DNA of 40,640 bases from Streptococcaceae bacterium (GTDB lineage: Bacteria > Bacillota > Bacilli > Lactobacillales > Streptococcaceae): positions 1 through 40,640 of the forward strand of contig JAIRWF010000009.1 in assembly GCA_031253335.1 (NCBI GenBank), written 5' to 3'. Below are positions 1 to 7,684 of the stretch, piece by piece; within the stretch, counting starts at the first letter, position 1; every line of letters begins with the position of its first letter. A program made the position numbers and the translations under genes. Under the pieces are notes generated by a model. That model made no database searches. It had not been told where the DNA came from and saw only the letters and a list, made by a program, of their open reading frames with translations.

Positions 1-222
1 CCGAGAACTGTTTATTCACTTGCCGACGATTGAGGAAACTTCGTTTCTTGATTTGTTACCTTGACGCTTTGCGTCAAGCGTCATCTGCGCCACGCTTGAA
101 TGTCCGTTTCGCAGCCCTCACTTTGCTTTGCTGGCTTAGCGAGCATGGACAGCGCGGCACAAAGCGCGGAGATAGAGGTAACCTTTACACCAAACTACAA
201 ACTAAAATCAGTCTACCAAAAG
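1..222. other. Intergenic region upstream of gpmA, no supported gene
   Basis: No convincing gene is visible here. A perfect 7-bp hairpin (TTGACGC-TTT-GCGTCAA) lies at 61-77 and an interspersed repeat at 125-184. An 85-codon open frame (30-287) crosses the repeat and the gpmA promoter; it has no ribosome binding site, resembles no protein I know and is arginine/cysteine-rich as expected from structured non-coding DNA, so I do not call it. Confidence 0.6.
125..184. repeat. 60-bp interspersed intergenic repeat, copy 1
   Basis: This 60-nt block begins GCTTTGCTGGCTTAGCGAGC and ends AGATAGAGGTAACCT. It recurs at 22253-22312 with only three mismatches (57/60 identical by eye) in the same orientation, and a diverged relative lies at 12357-12412. 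All copies are between genes. The unit contains short complementary GCGC/CTTAGC stretches that could fold. The family is unknown to me; it could be a small non-autonomous mobile element or a REP/BOX-like repeat. Confidence 0.8.
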
Positions 223-251
223 CTGATTTTTTTCTTATTTTCTGGTATAAT
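223..251 (+). promoter_or_regulatory. gpmA promoter
   Basis: A perfect -10 TATAAT (246-251) is preceded by TGG, giving an extended -10, with a weak -35 CTGATT (223-228) at a 17-bp spacing. Transcription would start near 258, leaving a 30-nt leader that contains AAAGGAGA ahead of the gpmA ATG. Confidence 0.75.
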
Positions 252-287
252 CAATTTGTAAACAATTTCACAAAAGGAGAACTATAA

Positions 288-989
288 ATGACAGTAAAAT
301 TAGTCTTTGCCCGTCACGGCGAGTCCGAATGGAACCTAGCCAATCAATTCACTGGGTGGGCTGACGTGGATTTGTCCGAAAAAGGGACCCAACAAGCCAT
401 TGACGCCGGCAAGCTCATCAAAAAAGCAGGAATCGAGTTTGACATTGCCTTCACATCTGTTTTGACCCGTGCCATCAAGACAACGAACTACGTCTTGGAA
501 TACTCAGGTCAACTCTGGGTGCCAACGATTAAATCGTGGCGCTTGAACGAACGCCACTATGGCGGCCTCACAGGTCTTAATAAAGCCGACTCTGCCGAAA
601 AATACGGCGACGAACAAGTCCACATCTGGCGCCGTTCGTATGATACTTTACCTCCACTCATGGACAAAAACGATCCACATTCTGCCCACAGCGACCGCCG
701 TTATGCTGATTTGGAAGATAGCCTCATTCCAGATGCAGAGAATTTGAAGCTTACCTTGGAGCGCGCATTGCCATTCTGGGAAGACCAGATTGCGCCCGCT
801 TTAAAAGACGGCAAGAACGTTTTTGTTGGGGCACACGGCAACTCGATTCGTGCCCTCGTGAAGCACATCGAAAAGCTTTCAGATGATGACATCATGGGCG
901 TTGAAATTCCTAACTTCCCACCACTCGTTTATGAATTTGACGAGAAGACCTTGGAAGTCACGAAGAAGTACTACTTAGAAGAGAAATAA
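288..989 (+). CDS. gpmA: 2,3-bisphosphoglycerate-dependent phosphoglycerate mutase
   Basis: This cytoplasmic glycolytic enzyme interconverts 3- and 2-phosphoglycerate. The 233 residues match the usual length of the cofactor-dependent family. The phosphohistidine motif [10 protein letters not shown] lies at residues 7-16, followed by [15 protein letters not shown], the [12 protein letters not shown] segment and a C-terminal [13 protein letters not shown] carrying the second catalytic histidine. The start is fixed by AAAGGAGA six bases upstream. It is monocistronic, bounded by its own extended -10 promoter and a strong terminator at 995. The sequence is very close to lactococcal and streptococcal GpmA from memory, which supports the taxonomic call. 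Confidence 0.97.
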   Translation: MTVKLVFARHGESEWNLANQFTGWADVDLSEKGTQQAIDAGKLIKKAGIEFDIAFTSVLTRAIKTTNYVLEYSGQLWVPTIKSWRLNERHYGGLTGLNKADSAEKYGDEQVHIWRRSYDTLPPLMDKNDPHSAHSDRRYADLEDSLIPDAENLKLTLERALPFWEDQIAPALKDGKNVFVGAHGNSIRALVKHIEKLSDDDIMGVEIPNFPPLVYEFDEKTLEVTKKYYLEEK

Positions 990-994
990 GACAG

Positions 995-1016
995 AACCGC
1001 CGCGAGGCGGTTTTTC
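995..1016 (+). terminator. Intrinsic terminator of gpmA
   Basis: The stem AACCGCC / GGCGGTT with a GCGA tetraloop is followed by TTTTT, six bases after the gpmA stop codon. Confidence 0.93.
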
Positions 1017-1067
1017 CATCCGCCCTTTCCTTCTAAAAATTCCCCAAAATATGATAAAATAAAACCA

Positions 1068-3212
1068 ATGAGCGACGAGCCAAATACACCGCGCTATCGC
1101 ACGCGCGACAAAAATCCACGTCAAGGACACGCAAAAAAACCTCTTCCAGACGCAAGTAATGCCATTCGCGTCCGCTTAAATATTCTATTTGCGGTCATTT
1201 TCGCGCTTTTTCTGATTCTTTTAGGCCGTCTCTACTACATGCAGGTGATTGACAAAAAGTTTTATGCGGACAAGTTGGCTCAGTCAGGCTATCAGACGAC
1301 CGTTACTGAGGAGTCCCCGCGAGGTCAGATTTTCGATGCCACAGGGCAACCTCTCGCCACAACGACCCAGACGCCAGCTGTGACCTTCACACGTACCGCA
1401 CAGATTACCTCTGAGGAAATGCGATCGAGTGCACAACTGTTAGCCCCAGTTCTCAGCCAATACGTTGATACCACGACCCTAACGACTCGCGACAAAAAAG
1501 ACTATTACCTCTCAGATCCTAAAAATCTCGCAGCCATTACCCTCACTGAGGCAGAGCAGTTCAATAAAAATGGCACCAAAAAAACAGCCGGCGAGATTTA
1601 TGAACTCCAGGTCTCAAAAGTACCCGATAGTGCAGTTGCTAATTTCTCACAAGCCGCACTAGAAGCAACCGCTATCTATAAACAAGAAAATGCGACGTCG
1701 CTCTATAGCACGGCAGTTCTTGTCTCAGGAAATATTACACCCGCCCAGCAGGCGGAGATTGCCTCTCAAGAGTCTAAACTCCCTGGAATTGCCTTTGGAA
1801 ATGCCTGGGATCACAAAGCGAATACCTCAAGCCTTTTGGCTCCTTTGATTGGTACGATTTCAACAACAAAAGCAGGACTACCCGCAGATCAGGCAGCGGC
1901 CTACCTCAAAAAAGGTTATGCGATGAATGACCGCGTCGGAACAAGCTACCTCGAGCAGCAGTACGAAAGTGTCCTCCAAGGTCAACAAACCAAAACAAAA
2001 GTCGTCGTCAACGCCAAAGGGGTCGTGACTCAGCGCCAAACGCTTCAAACAGGCAGTGCCGGAGAGAATCTCAAACTCACGATTGATAGTAAGTTTGAAG
2101 AAGGCGTCCAAAACATCCTTCAAAACGAAGTGACTAAAATGCAGCAAGAAGGCTTTGCAGAGTATAGCACAGGAGTTTATGCCGTTGTCCTCAACCCCAA
2201 GACAGGAGCAGTTCTTGCAGCTAATGGACTAGATCGTGATCCGAAAACAGGAGACACCACAGCCGATGCTGCGGCAACGGTCAATGACGCCTTTGAACCG
2301 GGTTCTACCGTCAAGCCCGCAACGATCACATCGGGCTGGCAAGCCGGTGTTCTCACAGGCAATCAAACCCTGAATGACCAAGAAATTGACATCCAGGGTT
2401 CTGCCCCTATTACTTCATGGTACACACATGGGCTGACTCCAACAAACGTCGTACAGGCCCTCGCCGTCTCATCCAACACCTATGCTATTCAGGTTGCCTT
2501 GATGTTAAATGGCACTCCCTATTCCCCTAATATGATGATTTCAGGTGATTATGCAGGTACCCTCACCAAACTCCGCAAAACATACGCACAGTATGGACTC
2601 GGTACCTCAACAGGGATTGACTTGCCCGCAGAATCTACAGGTCTCTTAACCCCAGCCTCGCAAGCACCAGGAAGCTCTATCGAGTTCGAGGCCTTTGGTC
2701 AGTATGATACCTATACTCCGATGCAGATGGCAGCTTATGCCGCGACTTTAGCTAATGCTGGGAAACGCATCGCACCACACCTTGTGGCTGGAATTTATGA
2801 CGATGCAGGAGGAACTGGCCTAGGAAATCTCGTGAAAAATATTTCTCCAAAAACAGAAGACACCGTCTCCATTGACCCAGCCAATATGTCTTTGATTCAA
2901 CAAGGGATGTACGACGTTGTCAACGGACCAGGACTTGGCGGCTACACCAATACAGGCTTTAACATGGCAGGCTCTGCCACAACGATAGCTGCAAAAGATG
3001 GGGAAGCCCAGGTTTATATCAATGGCGTCCAAACGACTACCAACAACGTCGTCGCCTATGCGCCTGCAAGTAACCCCCAAATTGCCGTTGCAGTTATGTG
3101 CCCCAACGTTGCCTTTATTGAAAACAAAGGCGTTGATGGTGTCTATGAGATTAACCAATTTATTACCAAAGATATTGTCAATCTGTATAGCCAAATGTAC
3201 GGCTTCAAGTAA
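1068..3212 (+). CDS. Class B penicillin-binding protein (PBP2B-like transpeptidase)
   Basis: This is a membrane-anchored D,D-transpeptidase cross-linking peptidoglycan, most like PBP2b of streptococci (peripheral elongation); it is followed by recR as in that group. A short basic cytoplasmic tail precedes one membrane segment (about residues 33-55), then a dimerisation domain and the transpeptidase domain. The active-site SxxK is S413-T-V-K416 in EPGSTVKP, and SxN is S468-S-N470. The third motif, normally K(S/T)GTA, reads KDGEA at residues 643-647, which is unusual. The start has no Shine-Dalgarno; an extended -10 (TGA-TAAAAT, 1055-1060) places transcription start at about 1067, so the mRNA is probably leaderless. 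The 714 residues are normal for the family. Confidence 0.93.
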   Translation: MSDEPNTPRYRTRDKNPRQGHAKKPLPDASNAIRVRLNILFAVIFALFLILLGRLYYMQVIDKKFYADKLAQSGYQTTVTEESPRGQIFDATGQPLATTTQTPAVTFTRTAQITSEEMRSSAQLLAPVLSQYVDTTTLTTRDKKDYYLSDPKNLAAITLTEAEQFNKNGTKKTAGEIYELQVSKVPDSAVANFSQAALEATAIYKQENATSLYSTAVLVSGNITPAQQAEIASQESKLPGIAFGNAWDHKANTSSLLAPLIGTISTTKAGLPADQAAAYLKKGYAMNDRVGTSYLEQQYESVLQGQQTKTKVVVNAKGVVTQRQTLQTGSAGENLKLTIDSKFEEGVQNILQNEVTKMQQEGFAEYSTGVYAVVLNPKTGAVLAANGLDRDPKTGDTTADAAATVNDAFEPGSTVKPATITSGWQAGVLTGNQTLNDQEIDIQGSAPITSWYTHGLTPTNVVQALAVSSNTYAIQVALMLNGTPYSPNMMISGDYAGTLTKLRKTYAQYGLGTSTGIDLPAESTGLLTPASQAPGSSIEFEAFGQYDTYTPMQMAAYAATLANAGKRIAPHLVAGIYDDAGGTGLGNLVKNISPKTEDTVSIDPANMSLIQQGMYDVVNGPGLGGYTNTGFNMAGSATTIAAKDGEAQVYINGVQTTTNNVVAYAPASNPQIAVAVMCPNVAFIENKGVDGVYEINQFITKDIVNLYSQMYGFK

Positions 3213-3271
3213 TCCTTAGAAAGTGTTCTCTTATCTACCCTCAAGCCATTGCAAAACTTATTGAGAGCTTC

Positions 3272-3832
3272 ATGAAGCTTCCAGGTATCGGCCAAAAAAA
3301 TGCCACCCGCATGGCCTTTTTTGTGCTTGGCATGGGAGACCAGGAAGTCAACGATTTTGCTGCGAATCTCCTCACTGCAAAACGCGAGCTCCGTTATTGC
3401 AAGATTTGCGGGAATCTCACGGATCACGAAGACGAGATCTGTGAAATCTGCGCTGATGATACAAGAGACAAAACGCAAATCCTTGTTGTGGAGGAGCCCA
3501 AGGATGTCACAGCACTTGAGAAAGTACGGGAGTATCATGGCCTCTACCACGTCCTTCATGGAACAATTAGTCCTATGGAGGGGCGTACTCTTGATGACGT
3601 CAATATAAAAAGCCTCATGCCGCGCCTTTCAGACGAGAGCGTTCAAGAAGTCATTCTTGCAACCAATGCCACTCAGGAGGGCGAGATGACTGCTATGTAT
3701 CTAGCGCGCCTGATCAAGCCCGCAGGCATTCGCGTCACGCGTCTTGCGCGTGGCTTAGCTGTCGGAGCCGATATTGAGTATGCTGATGAAGTGACTCTCT
3801 CCAAAGCCGTCGAAAATCGTCAAGAAATCTAA
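3272..3832 (+). CDS. recR: Recombination mediator RecR (5' end uncertain)
   Basis: RecR acts with RecF/RecO to load RecA at gaps during recombinational repair. The helix-hairpin-helix [15 protein letters not shown] is at the N terminus, followed by a C4 zinc finger (CKICGN...CEIC) and a Toprim domain starting [10 protein letters not shown]. From the first ATG the product is 186 residues against about 198 in the family. The same frame upstream continues the expected sequence ([13 protein letters not shown], codons from 3233) but has no ATG, GTG or TTG there; a start at ATC (3233) would give 199 residues. An out-of-frame GTG at 3223 would restore a normal start if one base near 3235 were an insertion. 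It follows the PBP gene closely and is probably co-transcribed. Confidence 0.92.
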   Translation: MKLPGIGQKNATRMAFFVLGMGDQEVNDFAANLLTAKRELRYCKICGNLTDHEDEICEICADDTRDKTQILVVEEPKDVTALEKVREYHGLYHVLHGTISPMEGRTLDDVNIKSLMPRLSDESVQEVILATNATQEGEMTAMYLARLIKPAGIRVTRLARGLAVGADIEYADEVTLSKAVENRQEI

Positions 3833-3838
3833 CTTAAG

Positions 3839-3864
3839 AAAGTCGGACATTGTGCCGACTTTTT
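3839..3864 (+). terminator. Terminator after recR, overlapping the next promoter
   Basis: The stem AAAGTCGG / CCGACTTT with an 8-nt loop is followed by TT. The loop-proximal CGGACA (3844-3849) also serves as the likely -35 of the downstream gene, so the two signals share bases. Confidence 0.85.
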
Positions 3865-3872
3865 GCTATAAT
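3844..3872 (+). promoter_or_regulatory. Promoter giving a leaderless transcript of the 3879 gene
   Basis: The -35-like CGGACA (3844-3849), a 17-bp spacer and an extended -10 TGC-TATAAT (3867-3872) are present. The predicted +1, seven bases after the -10, is 3879, the A of the ATG. Confidence 0.7.
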
Positions 3873-3878
3873 AGTCCC

Positions 3879-4448
3879 ATGAACACAAAAACTGTAAGTG
3901 AGCTGGCAGAGCTATTCGGCGTGAGTCGTCAGGCGATGAATAACCGTGTACGTGCGTTAAGCGACTTTCAAAAAGAGACCAATGAAAAGGGATTTACAGT
4001 GGTCAATACAGCAGGCATTCGTGAGTTGGAACACATGTATGGCCGTGTGGTCACAGCTGAACAAGAAGTCGTTGAAAAGCCAAAGGTACCGCGTGAGACA
4101 CCAAATGAGAGCAGATCACGTGAACTCTCAAAAGAAACAGCGAAAACGACCAAAACAGATGGCCAAGATGCTACAATTTTTGCGATGCTTTCAAACCTCA
4201 TGGAAGGAAAAGATCAAGAAATTGATCGCTTAACGCATCAGCTAAACACGAAAGATCAGCAAATTACAATGCTGGGTGGACAGCTTGACATTAAAGACCG
4301 ACAAATTGCAGAAAAAGATAAACAACTAGACCAACAGCAGCAACTCACAGCAGCAGCATTGGCAGACCGTGAAGAAATCTTAATAGAACTCAAAGCAGCT
4401 CAGAAACGCCCCGAGAAACGCGGTTGGTTTGGCCGCAAAAAGAAATAA
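3879..4448 (+). CDS. HTH plus coiled-coil protein, DUF536-like
   Basis: The 189-residue protein has an N-terminal helix-turn-helix (VSELAELFGVSRQAMNNRVRAL, residues about 5-26). A charged linker is followed by a long coiled coil (about residues 105-175) built from degenerate heptads such as LNTKDQQITMLGGQLDIKDR. The basic tail ends GWFGRKKK. This layout matches DUF536-type proteins, often found on LAB plasmids near replication genes, though here it sits among chromosomal housekeeping genes. A DNA-binding role is inferred; no partner is visible. The ATG at 3879 is chosen over an upstream frame because the promoter places +1 exactly there and no ribosome binding site exists. Confidence 0.75.
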   Translation: MNTKTVSELAELFGVSRQAMNNRVRALSDFQKETNEKGFTVVNTAGIRELEHMYGRVVTAEQEVVEKPKVPRETPNESRSRELSKETAKTTKTDGQDATIFAMLSNLMEGKDQEIDRLTHQLNTKDQQITMLGGQLDIKDRQIAEKDKQLDQQQQLTAAALADREEILIELKAAQKRPEKRGWFGRKKK

Positions 4449-4521
4449 TTCGGCTCTCAAATTTTCTTAATATTGTGGTACAATAAAGTGTTAAAATTCC
4501 TTTTCAAGGAGATTCAAAATA

Positions 4522-4884
4522 ATGGTAACGATTAATACAGCTTCTGGAAATGTTGAAATTGCAGATGACGTGATTGCAACAATCGTAGGGACTTCCACGA
4601 CAGAAGTTTTTGGAATTGTTGGAATGACGTCAGTCAATGCCGTGCGTGACACAACACGCCAGATTTTACGTCAGGAAAATTACAGCAAAGGCGTTGTCGT
4701 CAACTCAGACAATAAAGGGACAAGTATAGATGTTTATGTGGTTGTACTTTACGGCATCAAAATTAGTGAAGTAGCCAAAAATATCCAAGAACGCGTACGT
4801 TTCAATCTTGAAAACCAACTGGGGCTTGTTGACGCGAAAGTCAATGTATTCGTGCAAAACGTGAAAGTGGAGGGCAATAACTGA
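4522..4884 (+). CDS. Asp23/Gls24 family protein (YloU-like)
   Basis: This 120-residue protein has the family hallmarks: an N-terminal GNVEIADDVIATIVGTSTTEV segment, GIVGM near residue 33 and a VDVYVVVLYG-like strand (here SIDVYVVVLYG). Members are cytoplasmic, some membrane-tethered, and associated with alkaline or envelope stress. The start follows CAAGGAG. It overlaps the fakA start by one base (TGATG), the conserved yloU-yloV arrangement, so the two are translationally coupled. Its biochemical role in this pair is not established. Confidence 0.88.
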   Translation: MVTINTASGNVEIADDVIATIVGTSTTEVFGIVGMTSVNAVRDTTRQILRQENYSKGVVVNSDNKGTSIDVYVVVLYGIKISEVAKNIQERVRFNLENQLGLVDAKVNVFVQNVKVEGNN

Positions 4885-6548
4885 TGACTGCGAAAATCAC
4901 AGCCAGCGTCTTTGGTGAGATGATACAGGCAGCTGCAAGCCGCCTGACATCTCAAGCCGAGTATGTCAACTCGCTCAATGTCTTCCCTGTTCCCGACGGA
5001 GACACGGGGACAAATATGTCCATGACCATTACCAACGGCGCAAAAGAGATTGCTGCAAAGCCTGTAAATAGCGTCGGTGAGATGAGTCAGATTCTCTCGA
5101 AAGGGCTCCTTATGGGTGCCCGTGGAAATTCTGGTGTTATTTTATCCCAGATTTTCAGAGGCTTTGGCCAATATGCGAAAGAATACGATGAGCTAGATGG
5201 TGTACATTTGGCCAATGCACTTCAAGCTGGCGTTGATGTTGCCTATAAAGCTGTTATGAAGCCAGTTGAAGGAACCATACTTACCGTTTCCCGAGGGGCG
5301 GCAGAGCTTGCCAACCAAAAGTCAAATACGACGGACGATGCAACTGAAGTCATGACTGCAGCCCTTGAAGGCGCAAAGCTTGCACTTGAAAAGACTCCTG
5401 ATCTTCTCCCCGTCTTGAAAGAAGTCGGTGTGGTTGATTCAGGGGGTCAGGGCCTTGTCTTCATCTACGAAGGCTTCCTCCAAGCACTCAACGGCGAGTT
5501 CACACCTTCAGAGCCCGAGTCGGCACCTGCCGCGATGGACGCGATGATTCTCTCTGAGCATGAAATGGCGGGCGTCGGAAATGCCTCAACGTCTGACATC
5601 AAGTATGGCTATTGTACGGAAATCATGGTCGAGCTTGGGAAAGGCCCCACAGCCAAGTCCGACTACGATCACGATAAATTCCAAAATTACTTGGCCGAAA
5701 TCGGCAATTCCCTTCTCGTCGTCGATGATGACGAAGTCGTGAAAGTCCACGTTCACACAGAAGATCCAGGTCTTGTCATGCAAGAAGGCTTGAAATACGG
5801 CCGTCTTGTCAAGGTCAAGGTGGATAATATGCGCCTCCAGAATGAAGGCGTCCAAGAAAAAGAAGCTGCGCAAGCTGCTCCCCAACCGAAGAAAGACTAT
5901 GCCATTATTGCGATTGCGGCAGGAGACGGATTAGCTGAAATATTCAAGCAAATGGGCGCCACCGACGTCGTTTCAGGCGGTCAAACCATGAATCCCTCAA
6001 CAAAAGACATCTCCGAAGCAATTGAAAAAGCCAATGCCGACAAGGTTATTATCTTACCGAATAACAAAAATATCTTCATGGCCGCAAAATCCGCTGCAGA
6101 GTTCGTTGATATCCCGACCGAAGTCGTTGAGACTGCAACGATTCCGCAAGGATTCACAGCACTCTTAAGCTTCAATCCTGAAGCGAGCCTCGAAGACAAT
6201 AAAAACGCCATGACCGATGCTCTCGAAGACGTCAAGTCTGGCTCCGTGACCTCAGCGATTCGTGACACCACCGTTGATGGGATCGAAATCCACAAAAAAG
6301 ATACGCTGGGTCAGGTGGATAATAAAATAGTCGTGTCTACCAAGAAACTGCAAGACGCTGTTCTTGAAACCTTCGACAAGATGATTGACGAGGATTCCGA
6401 AGTTGTCGCCATCTACATAGGCGAGGACGGCAAAGATAAAGAAGCCGAGAAAATTGCCAAAACGCTTGACGCAAAGTATCCCGACCTCGAAATCGAAATT
6501 CACCCTGGTGGTCAACCCGTCTATCCATATATCTTCTCGGTGGAATAA
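4884..6548 (+). CDS. fakA: Fatty acid kinase catalytic subunit FakA (YloV-like)
   Basis: FakA phosphorylates fatty acids bound to FakB, feeding exogenous fatty acids into phospholipid synthesis. The N-terminal DhaL/DAK2 domain shows the nucleotide and Mg-binding motif PVPDGDTGTNMSMT (residues about 33-46) and GARGNSGVILSQ (about 78-89). A middle region with KVHVHTEDPG and a C-terminal DegV-like half follow. The 554-residue length fits. No FakB is present in the window. The start shares a base with the preceding Asp23-like stop. No clear terminator follows; 50 bases downstream lies a bulged hairpin without a U-tract. Confidence 0.92.
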   Translation: MTAKITASVFGEMIQAAASRLTSQAEYVNSLNVFPVPDGDTGTNMSMTITNGAKEIAAKPVNSVGEMSQILSKGLLMGARGNSGVILSQIFRGFGQYAKEYDELDGVHLANALQAGVDVAYKAVMKPVEGTILTVSRGAAELANQKSNTTDDATEVMTAALEGAKLALEKTPDLLPVLKEVGVVDSGGQGLVFIYEGFLQALNGEFTPSEPESAPAAMDAMILSEHEMAGVGNASTSDIKYGYCTEIMVELGKGPTAKSDYDHDKFQNYLAEIGNSLLVVDDDEVVKVHVHTEDPGLVMQEGLKYGRLVKVKVDNMRLQNEGVQEKEAAQAAPQPKKDYAIIAIAAGDGLAEIFKQMGATDVVSGGQTMNPSTKDISEAIEKANADKVIILPNNKNIFMAAKSAAEFVDIPTEVVETATIPQGFTALLSFNPEASLEDNKNAMTDALEDVKSGSVTSAIRDTTVDGIEIHKKDTLGQVDNKIVVSTKKLQDAVLETFDKMIDEDSEVVAIYIGEDGKDKEAEKIAKTLDAKYPDLEIEIHPGGQPVYPYIFSVE

Positions 6549-6666
6549 TCAAAGATTAAATAGTTGCACTGAGTGTAACAAACTGCGGGAGTGCCTGTGA
6601 AACTAGCGACTTTAGTCGCATAGTTGAACTGGACATGCCCGAACAATAGCTGCCGCACAAGCGGCA
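6549..6666. other. Structured non-coding stretch between fakA and tRNA-Leu
   Basis: Two hairpins are visible: AACTA-GCGAC / GTCGC-A-TAGTT (6601-6625, ten pairs with one bulged A) and TGCCGC-ACAA-GCGGCA (6651-6666). The second ends five bases before the tRNA gene. Neither has a U-tract. They may be remains of the interspersed repeats or processing signals for the tRNA transcript; I see no gene. Confidence 0.5.
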
Positions 6667-6670
6667 ATAT

Positions 6671-6753
6671 GCGGGAGTGGCGGAATGGCAGACGCGCATG
6701 CTTCAGGTGCATGTACTCGCAAGGGTGTGAGGGTTCAAGTCCCTCCTTCCGCA
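6671..6753 (+). tRNA. tRNA-Leu(CAG)
   Basis: The acceptor stem GCGGGAG (6671-6677) pairs with CTTCCGC (6746-6752) with one G-U, and A6753 is the discriminator. The anticodon arm CATGC-TTCAGGT-GCATG gives anticodon CAG (6704-6706), reading CUG. A long variable arm, typical of class II tRNAs, precedes the T-arm GAGGG-TTCAAGT-CCCTC. The CCA end is not encoded. The 83-nt length fits tRNA-Leu. Confidence 0.96.
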
Positions 6754-6757
6754 TAAT

Positions 6758-6782
6758 AAAAATCGTCCAAAGGGCGATTTTT
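6758..6782 (+). terminator. Terminator of tRNA-Leu, core of a longer inverted repeat
   Basis: The stem AAAAATCGTCC / GGGCGATTTTT with an AAA loop is A-rich on one side and U-rich on the other, so it can act on both strands. The pairing continues outward without interruption to 6746 and 6794, taking in the 3' acceptor strand of the tRNA. Confidence 0.85.
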
Positions 6783-6786
6783 ATTA

Positions 6787-6813
6787 TGCGGAAGAAAGAA
6801 GAATTGAACCCTC
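6787..6813 (-). pseudogene. Inverted fragment of a tRNA-Leu 3' end
   Basis: On the minus strand this reads a T-arm-like GAGGGTTCAA, then a diverged stem and CTTCCGCA, closely matching the 3' end of the adjacent tRNA-Leu in opposite orientation. No 5' acceptor strand, D-arm or anticodon arm can be found upstream on that strand, and the T stem would be weak, so it is a remnant rather than a second tRNA. It could come from an inverted duplication or a lost convergent tRNA. Confidence 0.55.
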
Positions 6814-6902
6814 CGGGGTCGCCTTTTTGCCCAGCACTTTAGCACTACTGGCAAAACGGACAATGGAGCGCAGCGAAATAAGGCCCCTCTTCCCCCTAGT
6901 AG

Positions 6903-6930
6903 AAAAAGAGCGAACGATTTCGCTCTTTTT
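6903..6930. terminator. Bidirectional intrinsic terminator
   Basis: The stem AAAAAGAGCGAA / TTCGCTCTTTTT with a four-base loop has U-tracts on both strands. No gene ends immediately upstream; it may back up the tRNA terminator. The stretch 6814-6902 before it holds no gene, only GC-rich sequence resembling the interspersed repeats (GGAGCGCAGCGAAATAAGG). Confidence 0.75.
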
Positions 6931-7037
6931 CGTTTACATGGATGCGCCTATAAAAACACTCTAGTGTTATTTCTTTTACCCATCAATCCTGGGGGAAAGC
7001 CACCTTTCTAGCATTTTTTTAAGTATTTTAACAAATC

Positions 7038-7088
7038 GTGTGCAAGTTTCTGCACACTTTTGTCAGGGGTAAAAATCCATGTTATACT
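7038..7088 (+). promoter_or_regulatory. Strong promoter with adjacent inverted-repeat operator
   Basis: TTGTCA (7060-7065) and TATACT (7083-7088) are separated by exactly 17 bp. A 7-bp inverted repeat GTGTGCA-AGTTTC-TGCACAC (7038-7057) ends two bases before the -35, a typical position for an operator. The predicted +1 is 7095. Confidence 0.75.
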
Positions 7089-7094
7089 AAATGC

Positions 7095-7258
7095 ATGAAC
7101 AATCAAATAATTATTTGGGTTACCTCTAAAAACCTGCTTTTCGTCGAGCCACGCGACAGCGCTTGGCCAGGCGGCCAAGTAAATGAACGCGTCGCTGAGT
7201 TCGCCTTCAAAAGCAAAACAGTTTTTAGACACGCCCTTTGGTGAATGGACTGGACGCA
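7095..7258 (+). ncRNA. Candidate small RNA or leaderless 49-codon ORF
   Basis: The strong promoter predicts a transcript beginning at 7095. It contains a nested hairpin: outer GCGAC-AGCG / CGC-GTCGC and inner CTTGGCC-AGGC-GGCCAAG, near 7155-7197. The same start is an ATG opening a 49-codon frame (to 7244) with no Shine-Dalgarno and no recognisable domain. The strong structure within the frame makes a regulatory RNA at least as likely as a peptide. The 3' end given is a guess because no clear terminator is visible. Confidence 0.35.
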
Positions 7259-7311
7259 GTTCACTTATGAAAAGAGGTACAACTTAATTGAAAAAATTGT
7301 CGCCATAGGTC

Positions 7312-7340
7312 AGTTGAAAGTAATCATACGTCTTTCAACT
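7312..7340. promoter_or_regulatory. Inverted repeat upstream of the secreted-peptide gene
   Basis: AGTTGAAAG and CTTTCAACT form perfect 9-bp arms separated by 11 bases, 39 bp upstream of the peptide start. There is no U-tract, so it is more likely an operator or a 5'-UTR structure than a terminator. Rgg regulators bind inverted repeats near target promoters, so this is a candidate site for the 9547 regulator; that link is inferred from position only. Confidence 0.5.
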
Positions 7341-7378
7341 TTAAGAATTAGCAAAAATTGCTTAGAAAGTGTATGTTT

Positions 7379-7678
7379 ATGAAGAAAACAATTCTAAAAA
7401 TGGTGATTGCCCTTACGTTAGTTCTTGGAATTGGTGGAGTAGCAGATGTAAAAGCCCACGCTGCATACATCGGAACAACAAATGTTGTCCGAGTAGATAA
7501 GTATAAGATGGATAATAATGGAAACTACACAGTATATGTTCCAGGATCTGAAAAATGGTTAAATCCGGTTCAAGTAAACTGCCTACATGGATTTTATCTA
7601 ATTTTGGCTCGTTCATGTGGTGTGGTTAGTAACCACATTGACACAGTGACTTATTATTATAGCGTTCAAACATATTGA
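7379..7678 (+). CDS. Small secreted two-cysteine peptide, bacteriocin-like candidate
   Basis: The 99-residue precursor starts MKKTILKMVIALTLVLGIGG, a classical Sec signal peptide, with likely cleavage after AHA (residue about 28). The mature part of about 70 residues has two cysteines (VNCLHG and RSCGVV) able to form a disulfide, and a tyrosine-rich end (TVTYYYSVQTY). I recognise no family. A secreted peptide followed by permease and ATPase genes resembles the layout of lactococcin 972-type loci, but I do not see that family's sequence. ATG 7379 has only a weak upstream GAAAG; an in-frame ATG at 7373 is possible. The gene is clearly more AT-rich than the housekeeping neighbours. Confidence 0.7.
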   Translation: MKKTILKMVIALTLVLGIGGVADVKAHAAYIGTTNVVRVDKYKMDNNGNYTVYVPGSEKWLNPVQVNCLHGFYLILARSCGVVSNHIDTVTYYYSVQTY

Positions 7679-7684
7679 TAAAGT

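Noticed and set aside
61-77. TTGACGC/GCGTCAA hairpin as a terminator
   Set aside because: There is a perfect stem but no U-tract after it, and the upstream gene lies outside the window.
30-287. 85-codon ORF before gpmA
   Set aside because: It runs through the interspersed repeat and the gpmA promoter, has no ribosome binding site and a composition typical of translated structured DNA.
6521-6842. ORFs on both strands over tRNA-Leu
   Set aside because: They are read through a tRNA gene and its terminator; such frames are common artefacts.
7008-7232. 74-codon minus-strand ORF upstream of the peptide gene
   Set aside because: It lies antisense to the strong promoter and hairpin at 7038-7197, lacks a ribosome binding site and shows no recognisable motif.
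7379-7678. Lactococcin 972 family assignment for the secreted peptide
   Set aside because: Gene order and the tyrosine-rich C terminus are suggestive, but the characteristic mature-peptide pattern of that family is not visible and two cysteines are present.
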